A stretch of 64,000 nt of DNA, taken from positions 868,001 to 932,000 of the forward strand of contig NZ_CP054490.1 in assembly GCF_013342985.1 (NCBI RefSeq). The letters are read 5' to 3'. Below are positions 18,413 to 28,602 of this stretch, piece after piece; within the stretch, counting starts at the first letter, position 1, and each line of letters opens with the position of its first letter. The notes beneath the pieces were generated by a model. The model was not told the DNA's origin, did no database searches, and saw only the letters and a program-made list of their open reading frames with translations. This stretch comes from Candidatus Ruthia endofausta (GTDB lineage Bacteria > Pseudomonadota > Gammaproteobacteria > PS1 > Pseudothioglobaceae). Made by a program: the position numbers and the translations under genes.

Positions 18413-18800
18413 TGACCTTTTCCTCTTCTGTTGATGGCGCTTCTTGCTCAGTAGTTTCTGTTACTTCTTCTGCTTGTGCTTTAGCTTGCGCTGCTAGTTT
18501 GACTGTCACCAAAGCTGCTTTTGCTTGCTGAGTAGCAACACGCTTTTCATGAATTAAAGGGTTTTTGAACTCTTTAACAAGTTGCTTAACGCGATCAGAG
18601 ATTTGTGCACCTTGTGATATCCAATACGCTAATCTATCTTCATCGACGCTCAGCCTAACTTCTTGTCCACGGGCAACTGGATTAAAATATCCAAGTCGCT
18701 CAATGTAACCACTGTCTCTACGTTTTCTAGAATCTGTTGCTACAATTGAATAAAAAGGTTTCTTCTTGGCTCCACCTCGGGCCAGTCTAATTTTAACCAT
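18405..18800 (-). CDS. rpsP: 30S ribosomal protein S16 with long charged tail
   Basis: S16 is needed for 30S assembly. The core '[20 protein letters not shown]' and '[15 protein letters not shown]' (~28-42) is standard and ends at about residue 83. A further ~48 residues form an Ala/Lys helix-like part and then a Glu/Thr-rich acidic end, absent from the 82-residue E. coli protein. The gene is followed by rimM, as in the usual rpsP-rimM-trmD-rplS operon, but trmD and rplS do not follow here. Confidence 0.96.
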   Translation of the reverse strand: MVKIRLARGGAKKKPFYSIVATDSRKRRDSGYIERLGYFNPVARGQEVRLSVDEDRLAYWISQGAQISDRVKQLVKEFKNPLIHEKRVATQQAKAALVTVKLAAQAKAQAEEVTETTEQEAPSTEEEKVTE

Positions 18801-18861
18801 GGGTTTTTTGCTCCTTTTGTGCTATTAATTGATTTATACCAAAAAGATATAAGGTCCGATA

Positions 18862-20289
<1,428 letters not shown>

Positions 20290-20361
20290 TTATGATATGA
20301 AAAAAGGTATAGAAATAAAATGATAAAATTATACACTTTATTATTTTGCACAAGGACTCAG

Positions 20362-22920
20362 ATGAAATCAGCCTACCTTCAACATGTTAATAAACGTCAA
20401 CAAGGCAATCTACCACCTCTTGCCTTAAATGCACAACAAACCAAATCAGTGGTTGAGTGCTTAATCAAGGATGTTGATACGTCTTTTTATCTTGATTTAC
20501 TCACCCATCAAATACCACCTGGTGTTGATGAAGCGTCCTATCTAAAAGCCAGCTTTTTAAGCAGTATTGCTAAGGGCAATCAAGCCTGTCCTAGTATTTC
20601 TCAAGCGCACGCTACTTTTCTTTTAGGTACTATGATGGGTGGTTACAACATTGAGCCCCTAATTGAACTACTAGATATTAACGCCACAAGAGAAAGTGCA
20701 CAAACAGCGCTGGCAAATACCTTATTGATTTATGAGGCATATCAAGCTATTGTTGATAAATCTCAAACCAACCCTTATGCTAAGAATGTTGTAGATAGCT
20801 GGGCAGATGCACAATGGTTTAACAAAAAAGCACCCTTGCCTCAGAAAATTAAATTAAGCGTTTTTCGTGTTGAAGGCGAAATTAATACGGATGATTTATC
20901 GCCTGCAACACAAGCCTGGTCACGTCCAGACATTCCTTTACATGCACAATCCATGTTAATTAAAAAGATAAACAGGCCACTTGAGATGATTGAAAAACTC
21001 AAGCAAAAAGGCCTACCATTAGTCTTTGTGGGTGATATTGTTGGTACAGGCTCTTCACGTAAATCTGCCATTAACTCAGTGCTTTGGCACATAGGTGATG
21101 ATATTGATTACGTGCCTAATAAGCGCAGTGGTGGTGTTGTGCTGGGTGGCAAAATCGCACCGATATTTTTTAATACTGCACAAGATTCTGGCGCTCTGCC
21201 GATTGAGTGCGACGTTAGCAAAATGAAAATGGGTGATGAAATCACAATTTATCCATTCGAGGGAAAAATTATCAATAGCAAAGGTGAAACCATTTCAATT
21301 TTTGAACTCTTACCAACCACTTTATCTGATGAAGTACATGCAGGAGGACGAATTCCGCTTATTATTGGTAGGGGCTTAACTGATAGAACTCGCCAAGACC
21401 TCGGCTTACCCGTCTCAACTACTTTCTTACGCCCACAAGATGTTAGCCAAAGTAATACTGGCTACACATTGGCACAAAAAATTGTTGGCAAAGCTTGCGG
21501 TGTAGATGGCATTCGCCCAGGCACTTATTGCGAGCCACGCATGTCTAGCGTAGGTTCACAAGACACCACAGGTGCAATGACACGCGATGAATTAAAAGAA
21601 CTAGCCTGTCTTGGATTTTCAGCCGATTTAGTCATGCAAAGCTTTTGCCATACGGCTGCTTATCCTAAACCTGTTGATTTAGAACTACAACACTCACTGT
21701 CTGATTTTATGCACTCACGTGGGGGTGTGTCACTTAAGCCGGGTGATGGTATTATCCACTCATGGCTTAATCGCATGCTACTACCTGATACAGTAGGCAC
21801 AGGTGGTGATTCCCATACGCGCTTTCCTATTGGCATTAGTTTTCCAGCTGGATCTGGGCTGATTGCTTTTGGCGCTTCACTTGGTGTATTGCCATTAAAC
21901 ATGCCTGAATCTGTCTTAGTGCGCTTTACAGGCACAATGCAACCAGGTATCACCTTAAGAGATTTGGTCAATGCAATCCCATACATGGCTATACAAAAAG
22001 GCTTATTAACGGTTGAAAAATCTACTAAGAGAAACATCTTTTCAGGTCGTATTTTAGAAATTGAAGGACTGAGTGATTTAAAAGTAGAACAAGCATTTGA
22101 ACTGGCTGATGCTTCAGCCGAGCGCTCTGCCAATGGTTGCACAATTAAGCTAAATAAAGAACCTGTGATAGAATATCTAAACTCTAATATTGCCTTATTA
22201 TCTTCGATGATTAATAAGGGCTATGAGGATAAAAAAACCCTCGCCAGACGTATTCAAGCCATGGGAAAATGGCTAGATACGCCTGAATTACTAGTCGCAG
22301 ATACAGATTGTGAATATGCCGCAATGATTGACATTAACCTTGATGAAATCAAAGAGCCAATCTTGGCGTGTCCGAACGATCCAGATGATGTCAAACTACT
22401 CTCAGAAGTGGCCAACACCAAAATTGATGAAGTCTTTATTGGCTCTTGCATGACTAATATTGGTCACTTTAGGGTAGCTGCACAATTATTAAAGGACAGG
22501 TCAGAACTGACAACCGAATTGTGGATTGCGCCACCCACCCGAATGGACGAAGCGCAGCTTAGAGCAGAAGGTGTCTACGGTACATTTGACAAACTAACTA
22601 AACACACCGAAATCCCTGGTTGTTCTTTATGCATGGGCAACCAAGCACGAATCAAAGACAATGCCACAGTGATGTCCACTTCAACACGCAACTTCCCTAA
22701 TCGTTTAGGTGACAATGCTGATGTCTATTTATCTTCTGCCGAAGTAGCAGCAATTACTGCCAAACTAGGACACATTCCAACAAACATAGAATACCAAGAA
22801 GCAATAAAGGACATCAAACCAATGGAGGCACAAATTTATCAAAATTTAAATTTTGACCAACTAGATGAATATAAAGATGAGATAAATAGTGTGCCACTAG
22901 AAACCATCTTAAGTTCATAG
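20362..22920 (+). CDS. acnB: Aconitate hydratase B AcnB
   Basis: AcnB isomerises citrate to isocitrate and, in many bacteria, also hydrates 2-methyl-cis-aconitate. The start at 20362 follows a Shine-Dalgarno-like AAGGA and gives 852 residues, beginning '[20 protein letters not shown]', the typical AcnB N-terminus. The HEAT-like domain is followed by the swivel ('[19 protein letters not shown]'), then domains 1-3. The [4Fe-4S] ligands are in '[12 protein letters not shown]' and '[12 protein letters not shown]'. Bases 21439-22110 are present again, without change, at 24755-25426 (see repeat). Confidence 0.97.
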   Translation: MKSAYLQHVNKRQQGNLPPLALNAQQTKSVVECLIKDVDTSFYLDLLTHQIPPGVDEASYLKASFLSSIAKGNQACPSISQAHATFLLGTMMGGYNIEPLIELLDINATRESAQTALANTLLIYEAYQAIVDKSQTNPYAKNVVDSWADAQWFNKKAPLPQKIKLSVFRVEGEINTDDLSPATQAWSRPDIPLHAQSMLIKKINRPLEMIEKLKQKGLPLVFVGDIVGTGSSRKSAINSVLWHIGDDIDYVPNKRSGGVVLGGKIAPIFFNTAQDSGALPIECDVSKMKMGDEITIYPFEGKIINSKGETISIFELLPTTLSDEVHAGGRIPLIIGRGLTDRTRQDLGLPVSTTFLRPQDVSQSNTGYTLAQKIVGKACGVDGIRPGTYCEPRMSSVGSQDTTGAMTRDELKELACLGFSADLVMQSFCHTAAYPKPVDLELQHSLSDFMHSRGGVSLKPGDGIIHSWLNRMLLPDTVGTGGDSHTRFPIGISFPAGSGLIAFGASLGVLPLNMPESVLVRFTGTMQPGITLRDLVNAIPYMAIQKGLLTVEKSTKRNIFSGRILEIEGLSDLKVEQAFELADASAERSANGCTIKLNKEPVIEYLNSNIALLSSMINKGYEDKKTLARRIQAMGKWLDTPELLVADTDCEYAAMIDINLDEIKEPILACPNDPDDVKLLSEVANTKIDEVFIGSCMTNIGHFRVAAQLLKDRSELTTELWIAPPTRMDEAQLRAEGVYGTFDKLTKHTEIPGCSLCMGNQARIKDNATVMSTSTRNFPNRLGDNADVYLSSAEVAAITAKLGHIPTNIEYQEAIKDIKPMEAQIYQNLNFDQLDEYKDEINSVPLETILSS

Positions 22921-22923
22921 CCA

Positions 22924-22950
22924 ACAAAAAAGCCAAAAAGCGACTTTTTT
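22924..22950 (+). terminator. Weak hairpin after acnB
   Basis: AAAAAAG and CTTTTTT flank a short loop, ending in a T run. It is A/T-rich and weak, but lies between the convergent ends of acnB and rpmG and could serve both. Confidence 0.35.
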
Positions 22951-22972
22951 ATTAAAATTTTATATAAACGAA

Positions 22973-23128
22973 CTACTTAATCTTCGCTTCTTTGTACATC
23001 ACGTGTTTTCTAACAACTGGATCAAACTTTTTAACTTCTATCTTTTCTGGATGAAGACGTTTGTTTTTAGTGGTTGTATAAAAATGGCCTGTTTTAGCTG
23101 ATGATACTAACCTAATTTTCTCTCTCAT
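22973..23128 (-). CDS. rpmG: 50S ribosomal protein L33
   Basis: A 51-residue ribosomal protein, too short for many gene callers. The sequence starts '[20 protein letters not shown]' and continues '[20 protein letters not shown]' before '[11 protein letters not shown]', nearly the same as other gammaproteobacterial L33. It lacks the zinc-binding Cys pairs, i.e. it is the Cys-free type. The rpmB gene lies 9 bp upstream, the usual rpmB-rpmG pair. Confidence 0.97.
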   Translation of the reverse strand: MREKIRLVSSAKTGHFYTTTKNKRLHPEKIEVKKFDPVVRKHVMYKEAKIK

Positions 23129-23137
23129 AACTTGCTC

Positions 23138-23374
23138 CTAAACCTTTTCGCCACGTATACGAATTTCTGCTAACACAGTGTCAATACCTTTTTTATCAAT
23201 AATGCGCAATCCTTTTGCTGATAACTTTAACTTAACAAAACGATTCTCACTTTCCACCCAGAAACGGTGTGTGTGAAGATTTGGATAAAAACGACGACGC
23301 GTTCTATTGTTCGCATGAGATACATTGTTACCACTCATTGGTCGCTTGCCCGTAACCACACATACCTTCGCCAT
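23138..23374 (-). CDS. rpmB: 50S ribosomal protein L28
   Basis: A 78-residue ribosomal protein of the large subunit. It starts '[20 protein letters not shown]' and contains '[20 protein letters not shown]' (~21-40), the family signature. Full length compared with E. coli (78). It is cotranscribed with rpmG. Confidence 0.97.
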   Translation of the reverse strand: MAKVCVVTGKRPMSGNNVSHANNRTRRRFYPNLHTHRFWVESENRFVKLKLSAKGLRIIDKKGIDTVLAEIRIRGEKV

Positions 23375-23498
23375 AATTCACCTATCAAAAAATCTATAAG
23401 GAAAGGAATTATACTTAAAATTATTCAGCTTTCAAAGCTAAATTATACAAAAACCCTATTTACTATTGCCTGAACAAACGGTATCATACTCCGGCATT

Positions 23499-23588
23499 GG
23501 AGGGATGGCAGAGCGGCTGAATGCACCGGTCTTGAAAACCGGCAAGGGTTAATATCCTTCTAGGGTTCAAATCCCTATCCCTCCACCA
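23499..23588 (+). tRNA. tRNA-Ser (anticodon TGA)
   Basis: A 90-nt class II tRNA with acceptor stem GGAGGGA/TCCCTCC, D-arm, anticodon stem CCGGT/ACCGG around CTTGAAA, a long variable arm and T arm GGGTTCAAATCCC; ACCA is encoded. The long variable arm and TGA anticodon identify serine. It borders a small island of broken genes, as often seen at integration-prone tRNA loci. Confidence 0.96.
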
Positions 23589-23785
23589 TTATTCTAGTCA
23601 CCTTACCCACAAACACACACTTCTCGCCACTTGCCCCATACATCGCGGTAATGTCGCTGTTCGTCATATCAAAAAAATAACCTTGATGACATTTATAGTG
23701 CGTTAATTCAATCTATTTTGACAACGCTCATCTACTACCTGTTTTGAAAAAGGTGCGGTTGGATAATTTTACAAAACCGCCTCAC
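23589..23785 (-). other. Unassigned gene remnant next to tRNA-Ser
   Basis: One minus-strand frame reads 'IELTHYKCHQGYFFDMTNSD' then 'ITAMYGASGEKCVFVGKV' and ends inside the tRNA 3' end, without a start codon. It looks like the C-terminal end of a protein whose front has been lost; I do not recognise the family. Further upstream the frame is closed. Confidence 0.3.
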
Positions 23786-24118
23786 TCAATACACAAACAT
23801 TTCTTGTAAACACTGGCATAAAGTTTGCTGAGTTGTTTGATTAATGACGCCTAATTTTCTAATCAGTTTTGACTTGTCAATCGCTCTTATTTAGTCTATT
23901 AAAATTAACCTTTCTTTTCCTGAAATTTTACCAAAACTCGGCAAGGGTACTTCAAACCCTTTGGTTGTCATTGGAGCGACAATAACCGTTGATAGGGCTG
24001 AAAGCTCATCTGGTGAAACCACAATACAAGGCCTAGTTCTATTAATTTCTCTACCCTTTGTTGGATTGAGACTAACCAACCACACATCAAGCCTATCAAC
24101 TTTTTTAGTATTCACCAT
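23786..24118 (-). pseudogene. MazF/PemK-type toxin with one nonsense codon
   Basis: MazF toxins are ribosome-independent mRNA interferases. The frame reads 'VDRLDVWLVSLNPTKGREIN' then 'RTRPCIVVSPDEL' (typical MazF strands with the catalytic Arg/Thr), 'VIVAPMTTKGFEVPLP' and 'GKERLILID', then TAA at 23891-23893. In the same frame the text goes on 'IRAIDKSKLIRKLG', the normal MazF C-terminus, to a stop at 23786. The family has Gln at the stop position, so a single CAA to TAA change explains it. The truncated 75-residue product lacks the last helix and is probably inactive. It overlaps the antitoxin gene by 7 bp. Confidence 0.82.
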
Positions 24119-24381
24119 TCTATGTCACTGTCATCAATCAAAGTGGCGTGCAACCATTCATTATCAACCTGTTCTTTACTGAATAATTTTATATGGTTTT
24201 CTATACTTTCTTGCCAGCCATCTCTAACTATTACACTTTTATGAGACTTTATCAATAATCCCTCATCCACTACTTTTAGTTCAAGTTCAAAACCACTTAA
24301 ATGCGCCTGTTCTATAATTGGTTTAGGAATTCTAATACCCTGTGAGTTGCCAATTTGAATTAAAAATATTGCAAAATCCAT
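24112..24381 (-). CDS. AbrB/MazE-type antitoxin
   Basis: Antitoxin partner of the MazF-type gene. The start at 24379-24381 gives about 89 residues; the swapped-hairpin DNA-binding domain reads 'IQIGNSQGIRIPKPIIEQA' (~8-26) and 'LKVVDEGLLIKSH' follows; the C-terminal half with Trp residues would bind the toxin. The frame is intact. Keeping antitoxin while losing toxin is the expected order of decay of such modules. Confidence 0.8.
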   Translation of the reverse strand: MDFAIFLIQIGNSQGIRIPKPIIEQAHLSGFELELKVVDEGLLIKSHKSVIVRDGWQESIENHIKLFSKEQVDNEWLHATLIDDSDIEW

Positions 24382-24389
24382 TAGTGATA

Positions 24390-24754
24390 GCAACGGCAAG
24401 AGCTGTACGCGGTGTAGAGCTTCTTACAGAGAAAATTCCTGGGTTTGACTCAATTTAAGACAGTGTTCATACCTTTATTCGCATCCCGCTTGGAGCACTA
24501 CTTACAGGCTATGCAATGGCAGAGTTTGGCCTTATAAGTGAAACCGTGGGGATGGTTATTAGCGGCGGAGTGACCTTTGCAACACATTTTATCAAGACAG
24601 GTACGCGTGCTTTAACATCAGTCCTGAATCAGTCAGTAATTGGACGGCTTTTCACTGAAGATGTTGCTGTGTTTACTGATATGTGGGCAGCAATTAATCA
24701 TCCTGCTGTTTGGATTGTTGTTGCCACTATTATCATTATTTTGATGGTTTGGTT
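24390..24754 (+). pseudogene. DUF4126 membrane protein remnant
   Basis: The plus strand reads 'IATARAVRGVELLTEKIPGF', a TAA, then 'HTFIRIPLGALLTGYAMAEF' and 'GVTFATHFIKTGTRALTSV', ending in a hydrophobic helix '[14 protein letters not shown]'. This resembles the C-terminal two thirds of DUF4126 membrane proteins (function unknown). The N-terminus is missing, one in-frame stop is present, and the 3' end is replaced by a copied segment of acnB from 24755. Confidence 0.6.
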
Positions 24755-25426
24755 GATGTTAGCCAAAGTAATACTGGCTACACATTGGCACAAAAAATTG
24801 TTGGCAAAGCTTGCGGTGTAGATGGCATTCGCCCAGGCACTTATTGCGAGCCACGCATGTCTAGCGTAGGTTCACAAGACACCACAGGTGCAATGACACG
24901 CGATGAATTAAAAGAACTAGCCTGTCTTGGATTTTCAGCCGATTTAGTCATGCAAAGCTTTTGCCATACGGCTGCTTATCCTAAACCTGTTGATTTAGAA
25001 CTACAACACTCACTGTCTGATTTTATGCACTCACGTGGGGGTGTGTCACTTAAGCCGGGTGATGGTATTATCCACTCATGGCTTAATCGCATGCTACTAC
25101 CTGATACAGTAGGCACAGGTGGTGATTCCCATACGCGCTTTCCTATTGGCATTAGTTTTCCAGCTGGATCTGGGCTGATTGCTTTTGGCGCTTCACTTGG
25201 TGTATTGCCATTAAACATGCCTGAATCTGTCTTAGTGCGCTTTACAGGCACAATGCAACCAGGTATCACCTTAAGAGATTTGGTCAATGCAATCCCATAC
25301 ATGGCTATACAAAAAGGCTTATTAACGGTTGAAAAATCTACTAAGAGAAACATCTTTTCAGGTCGTATTTTAGAAATTGAAGGACTGAGTGATTTAAAAG
25401 TAGAACAAGCATTTGAACTGGCTGAT
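24755..25426 (+). pseudogene. Exact 672-bp copy of the middle of acnB
   Basis: Every base that I compared between 24755-25426 and acnB 21439-22110 is identical, at a constant offset of 3316 bp. The copy codes for part of aconitase domains 1-2 ('[20 protein letters not shown]' onward) but has neither start nor cluster ligands, and it reads through from the DUF4126 frame in a chimeric 267-codon frame. It cannot be an active aconitase. Identity implies very recent duplication, ongoing gene conversion, or an assembly artefact. Confidence 0.93.
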
Positions 25427-25527
25427 TATACAAAAAGACAAAAACAACACCATCAACAAGGCAATATTTCTCAAGTTTATATGCCACAAATCATTAAAAT
25501 CCACTCAGGCTAGTGGCACAGTTGGCT
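25427..25527 (+). other. Short unassigned stretch after the acnB copy
   Basis: The chimeric frame goes on for 29 codons ('[20 protein letters not shown]' and a few more) to TAG at about 25511. This does not match acnB, so it marks the far junction of the copied segment, perhaps in the remains of another gene. No family recognised. Confidence 0.3.
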
Positions 25528-26172
25528 TTAACCCTGAACACCATAACAATATCGATACGCCTCAATGCGCTCAATTAACCCATGGTCATTGCCTTGCCTT
25601 AAATAATCAACCAAGTGTGATAAATTAATAATACTTAAAACCGAAAGCCCGAAATTTTGTTCGATTTCTTGAATAGCGGATTGCTCACCTTTGCCTTTTT
25701 CTTGACGATTAATCGCCACAATCACGCCCTTGGCAGTTGCATCATTTGCTTTAATGATATCCATCGCCTCACGAATAGCCGTACCTGCTGTGATGACATC
25801 ATCAATAATCAAAATATTGCCCTCAAGTGGATGACCGACAATATCTCCACCCTCGCCATGCGTTTTGGCTTCTTTACGATTAAAGCTATAAGGCACATTT
25901 TTATTAAAACCATTATTAAATGCCATGGCAGTTGCGGTTGCTAGTGGAATGCCTTTGTAGGCTGAGCCAAACAAAACATCAAAATCTAGGCCACTATTTT
26001 CAATCGTTGTCGCGTAAAATTTACCCAGTTGAGAAAGATGCTGCCCCGTATTAAATGCCCCCGCATTAAAAAAATAAGGACTAACTCGGCCAGATTTTAA
26101 GGTGAATTCACCAAACTTAAGCGCACCACTGTCCAACATAAAATCTACAAAGTCTTTTTGATACTGTTCCAT
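25528..26172 (-). CDS. pyrE: Orotate phosphoribosyltransferase PyrE
   Basis: PyrE joins orotate and PRPP to give orotidine monophosphate in pyrimidine synthesis. The start at 26170-26172 gives 214 residues ('[20 protein letters not shown]'), matching the E. coli length of 213; the longer frame upstream overlaps xthA and is unlikely. Seen: '[18 protein letters not shown]' (~23-40), '[20 protein letters not shown]' (~67-86), and the PRPP-binding '[19 protein letters not shown]' (~118-136). It is divergent from xthA with only 24 bp between starts. Confidence 0.96.
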   Translation of the reverse strand: MEQYQKDFVDFMLDSGALKFGEFTLKSGRVSPYFFNAGAFNTGQHLSQLGKFYATTIENSGLDFDVLFGSAYKGIPLATATAMAFNNGFNKNVPYSFNRKEAKTHGEGGDIVGHPLEGNILIIDDVITAGTAIREAMDIIKANDATAKGVIVAINRQEKGKGEQSAIQEIEQNFGLSVLSIINLSHLVDYLRQGNDHGLIERIEAYRYCYGVQG

Positions 26173-26196
26173 AGATTTTCCTATAAAATTATTTCG

Positions 26197-26967
26197 ATGA
26201 AAAGAATTATAACGGCTAATGTCAACGGAATTCGTGCCGCTGAACGAAAAGGTTTTTTTTATTGGATAAAAATCCAAAATGCAGACGTGGTTTGCTTGCA
26301 AGAAATCAAAGCACAAGAAAACCAACTAGATGATCGATTTTATCCAAAAGAATACCACTGCTATTACCAATTTGCTCAGAAAAAAGGCTATGCTAGCACA
26401 GCAATCTTTACCAAACAAACGCCCATTCAAGTTATTAAAGAAAGCCCGTGGGATGATATTAATTTTGAAGGGCGATTTATTCGAGCTGACTTCGAAGATT
26501 TGTCAGTTATTTCAATTTACATACATTCAGGCAGTGCCAAACAAGAGCGCCAAGATTTAAAAATGGCGTTTTTAACTGAGCGATTTATGCCTTATTTACA
26601 AGAGCTTAAGGCAAGCGGACGCAAGGTAATTATTTGTGGTGATGTGAATATCGTACATCAGGAAAGAGATATTAAAAACTGGAAAGCCAATCAGAAAAAT
26701 TCAGGCTGCTTGCCAGAGGAACACGCTTGGCTGGATGAGTTATTTTTTGAAGTTGGCTTTATTGACAGCTTTCGTGAAGTCAATAAAGAAGATGGGCAAT
26801 ACACTTGGTGGAGTAATCGCGGGCAAGCATGGGCGAATAATGTCGGCTGGCGTATTGATTATCAAATCCTTACACCAAATCTCAAAGGCACGGTTAAAAG
26901 TGCCAGTATTTACAAAAATGAGCGTTTTTCAGACCATGCACCACTAATTATGGATTATCAACTATGA
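26197..26967 (+). CDS. xthA: Exodeoxyribonuclease III XthA
   Basis: AP endonuclease and 3'-5' exonuclease of base excision repair. The start at 26197 ('[20 protein letters not shown]') gives 256 residues. Family motifs: '[11 protein letters not shown]' (catalytic Glu, ~29-39), '[19 protein letters not shown]' (~138-156), and the C-terminal '[13 protein letters not shown]' with the catalytic Asp-His. Divergent from pyrE. Confidence 0.95.
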   Translation: MKRIITANVNGIRAAERKGFFYWIKIQNADVVCLQEIKAQENQLDDRFYPKEYHCYYQFAQKKGYASTAIFTKQTPIQVIKESPWDDINFEGRFIRADFEDLSVISIYIHSGSAKQERQDLKMAFLTERFMPYLQELKASGRKVIICGDVNIVHQERDIKNWKANQKNSGCLPEEHAWLDELFFEVGFIDSFREVNKEDGQYTWWSNRGQAWANNVGWRIDYQILTPNLKGTVKSASIYKNERFSDHAPLIMDYQL

Positions 26968-27055
26968 AGAAACTTAGCCTGCTACTAATGTTGGATTGCT
27001 TTTAATGACTACGCCGTTAAATCATTAATTAAGCGATATATTGGCGGGAGCCTGC

Positions 27056-27220
27056 CTATATTGCCTCCATCTCTTGCAAGTTTAAATGCACTTGTTTGAG
27101 TTCGAATAACAAAGGTCGATGGTTATAATCTATTTCATCAAGCTCAATACAAAGAACTTGGTTAAAACTACTTAGTGCCAATGTTAACAACTCTGTAGTT
27201 GTATTGGTTATGTGTGACAT
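27056..27220 (-). CDS. Possible small protein (54 residues), unknown
   Basis: An open frame starts 'MSHITNTTTELLTLALSSFN' and ends 'LFELKQVHLNLQEMEAI'. It is predicted amphipathic, without Cys pairs or a signal peptide. No good Shine-Dalgarno sequence precedes it and I recognise no family, so it may be chance or the end of a decayed gene. Confidence 0.3.
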   Translation of the reverse strand: MSHITNTTTELLTLALSSFNQVLCIELDEIDYNHRPLLFELKQVHLNLQEMEAI

Positions 27221-27270
27221 AGGGTTAGGGTATCCTGATTAATTGGATAAAAAGCCACTATAATAACGGT

Positions 27271-27292
27271 AAGTGGAAAGCCACTTTTTTTT
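27271..27292 (+). terminator. Rho-independent terminator
   Basis: AAGTGG and CCACTT form a perfect 6-bp stem around AAAG, followed by eight T. It would end transcription on the plus strand from the xthA side; GCCACT at 27253-27258 can pair alternatively. Confidence 0.75.
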
Positions 27293-27475
27293 AGTTTAAG
27301 GCTTGTAAATATACTACATATTATTTAACTGTCAAACGACAAAATAAAGCTCATTTTCACAGAAAACTAATATTTGTTTCCTTAGGTTTTTTTAATGCGT
27401 TTGTTGTTTTGTTTTTCTTGGCAACAATTCAACTAAATACTGTTTATGATTTGTGCCAATATTTTGATAAACAAA

Positions 27476-28150
27476 ATGAGAAAAATTCAAAGTTTTGTGC
27501 GCCGCTCTGGCAGATTAACGCTTGGGCAAAAAATGGGGCTGACTGAACTTTGGGCGAATTATGGGGTTGATTTACCAAAAGGTAGAATCAATTTAGATGC
27601 TTTGTTTGTCAAACGACAAAAAATTGTTTTAGAAGTTGGCTTTGGCAATGGTGATAGTTTGCTGGAAATGGCAATTAAGATACCTGATAGAAATTTTTTG
27701 GGCATTGAGGTGTATGAGGCAGGTATTGGTAGATTAATTAACGAAGCATACAAGCACCAATTAAGCAATCTTAAAATCATTAAAGCAGATGCTGTTGAGG
27801 TATTAACAAACCATATAAAAGACGGCAGTTTTAATCGTTTTCAGCTGTTTTTCCCTGACCCGTGGCATAAGAAAAAACACCATAAACGCCGAATTGTGCA
27901 AACTGATTTTCTAGATTTGTTGTCACGCAAAATAATTAAAGGTGGAAAAGTCCACATGGCAACTGACTGGGCACACTATGCCACTGCAATGATGAACACC
28001 TTAGAAAATCACCCCCACTTTAAAAACACACAAAACGGCCCTATCTATTCACCAAGATCTGAATACCGACCCATTACTAAATTTGAACGACGAGGTCATA
28101 GGCTGGGACACGGCGTTTGGGATTTAATTTTTATTAACGAGAAAACATAA
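27476..28150 (+). CDS. trmB: tRNA (guanine-N7-)-methyltransferase TrmB
   Basis: TrmB methylates G46 in tRNA variable loops with SAM. From the ATG at 27476 the protein has 224 residues ('MRKIQSFVRRSGRLTLGQK'). The SAM-binding strand 'VLEVGFGNGDSLLEMA' (~52-67) and the signature 'LFFPDPWHKKKHHKRRIVQ' (~124-142) are clear, and 'TKFERRGHRLGHGVWDL' closes the protein. The stop overlaps the start of fxsA (TAATG), showing tight coupling. Confidence 0.96.
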   Translation: MRKIQSFVRRSGRLTLGQKMGLTELWANYGVDLPKGRINLDALFVKRQKIVLEVGFGNGDSLLEMAIKIPDRNFLGIEVYEAGIGRLINEAYKHQLSNLKIIKADAVEVLTNHIKDGSFNRFQLFFPDPWHKKKHHKRRIVQTDFLDLLSRKIIKGGKVHMATDWAHYATAMMNTLENHPHFKNTQNGPIYSPRSEYRPITKFERRGHRLGHGVWDLIFINEKT

Positions 28151-28602
28151 TGATATTTCCTTTATTTGTTGTCATGACGCTGCTTGAGATTTATGTTTTA
28201 ATATCGGTGGGTGAGTCAATTGGTGGTTTTTCAACCATATTATTAGTTGTTATTACTGCACTTATTGGCTCAACATTACTCAAACAACAAGGGTTTTCTA
28301 CCCTTGTAAAAGTACAGAAAAAAACCATGAACGGACAAACACCTGCTTTTGAAATGCTTGAGGGTGTAGTAATCTTAGTCTCAGGTGTTTTGTTATTAAC
28401 GCCTGGTTTTATTACGGATTTTATCGGCCTACTTGGACTTATACCCATTTCAAGGGCTTATTTTATTAATCAAATTTTGAAAAAGAACGCACAAAAGATA
28501 TTTAATAAAAACCGATCTGGTTTTATTCATAAAACCAAAAATATCCACCCTCAACAGCGTCATAAAAACAACACTATTGAGGGTGAGTTTTGGGAAGAGT
28601 AA
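28150..28602 (+). CDS. fxsA: FxsA family membrane protein
   Basis: A 150-residue membrane protein of the FxsA family; in E. coli, overproduced FxsA relieves F-plasmid exclusion of phage T7. Hydrophobic segments at ~1-20, ~25-45 and ~75-105 with 'SIGGFSTILLVVITALIGSTL' in part and the conserved 'LLLTPGFITDFIGLLGLIP' (~78-96). The C-terminus is basic and hydrophilic. Its true cellular role is unknown. It lies between trmB and folC with overlaps on both sides. Confidence 0.88.
   Translation: MIFPLFVVMTLLEIYVLISVGESIGGFSTILLVVITALIGSTLLKQQGFSTLVKVQKKTMNGQTPAFEMLEGVVILVSGVLLLTPGFITDFIGLLGLIPISRAYFINQILKKNAQKIFNKNRSGFIHKTKNIHPQQRHKNNTIEGEFWEE

Larger units (their letters stand above)
26968..27475. 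other. Intergenic stretch xthA-trmB
   Basis: An ATG at 26964 overlapping the xthA end starts '[13 protein letters not shown]' and stops, looking like the signal peptide of a lost lipoprotein gene. A 54-codon minus-strand frame and a terminator hairpin (listed separately) follow. From 27293 to 27475 only AT-rich DNA is seen, presumably with the trmB promoter. Confidence 0.4.

Noticed and set aside
21660-22142. Minus-strand 160-codon frame inside acnB, and its partner at 24976-25353
   Set aside because: Shadow of the aconitase coding frame; it appears twice only because the acnB segment is duplicated.
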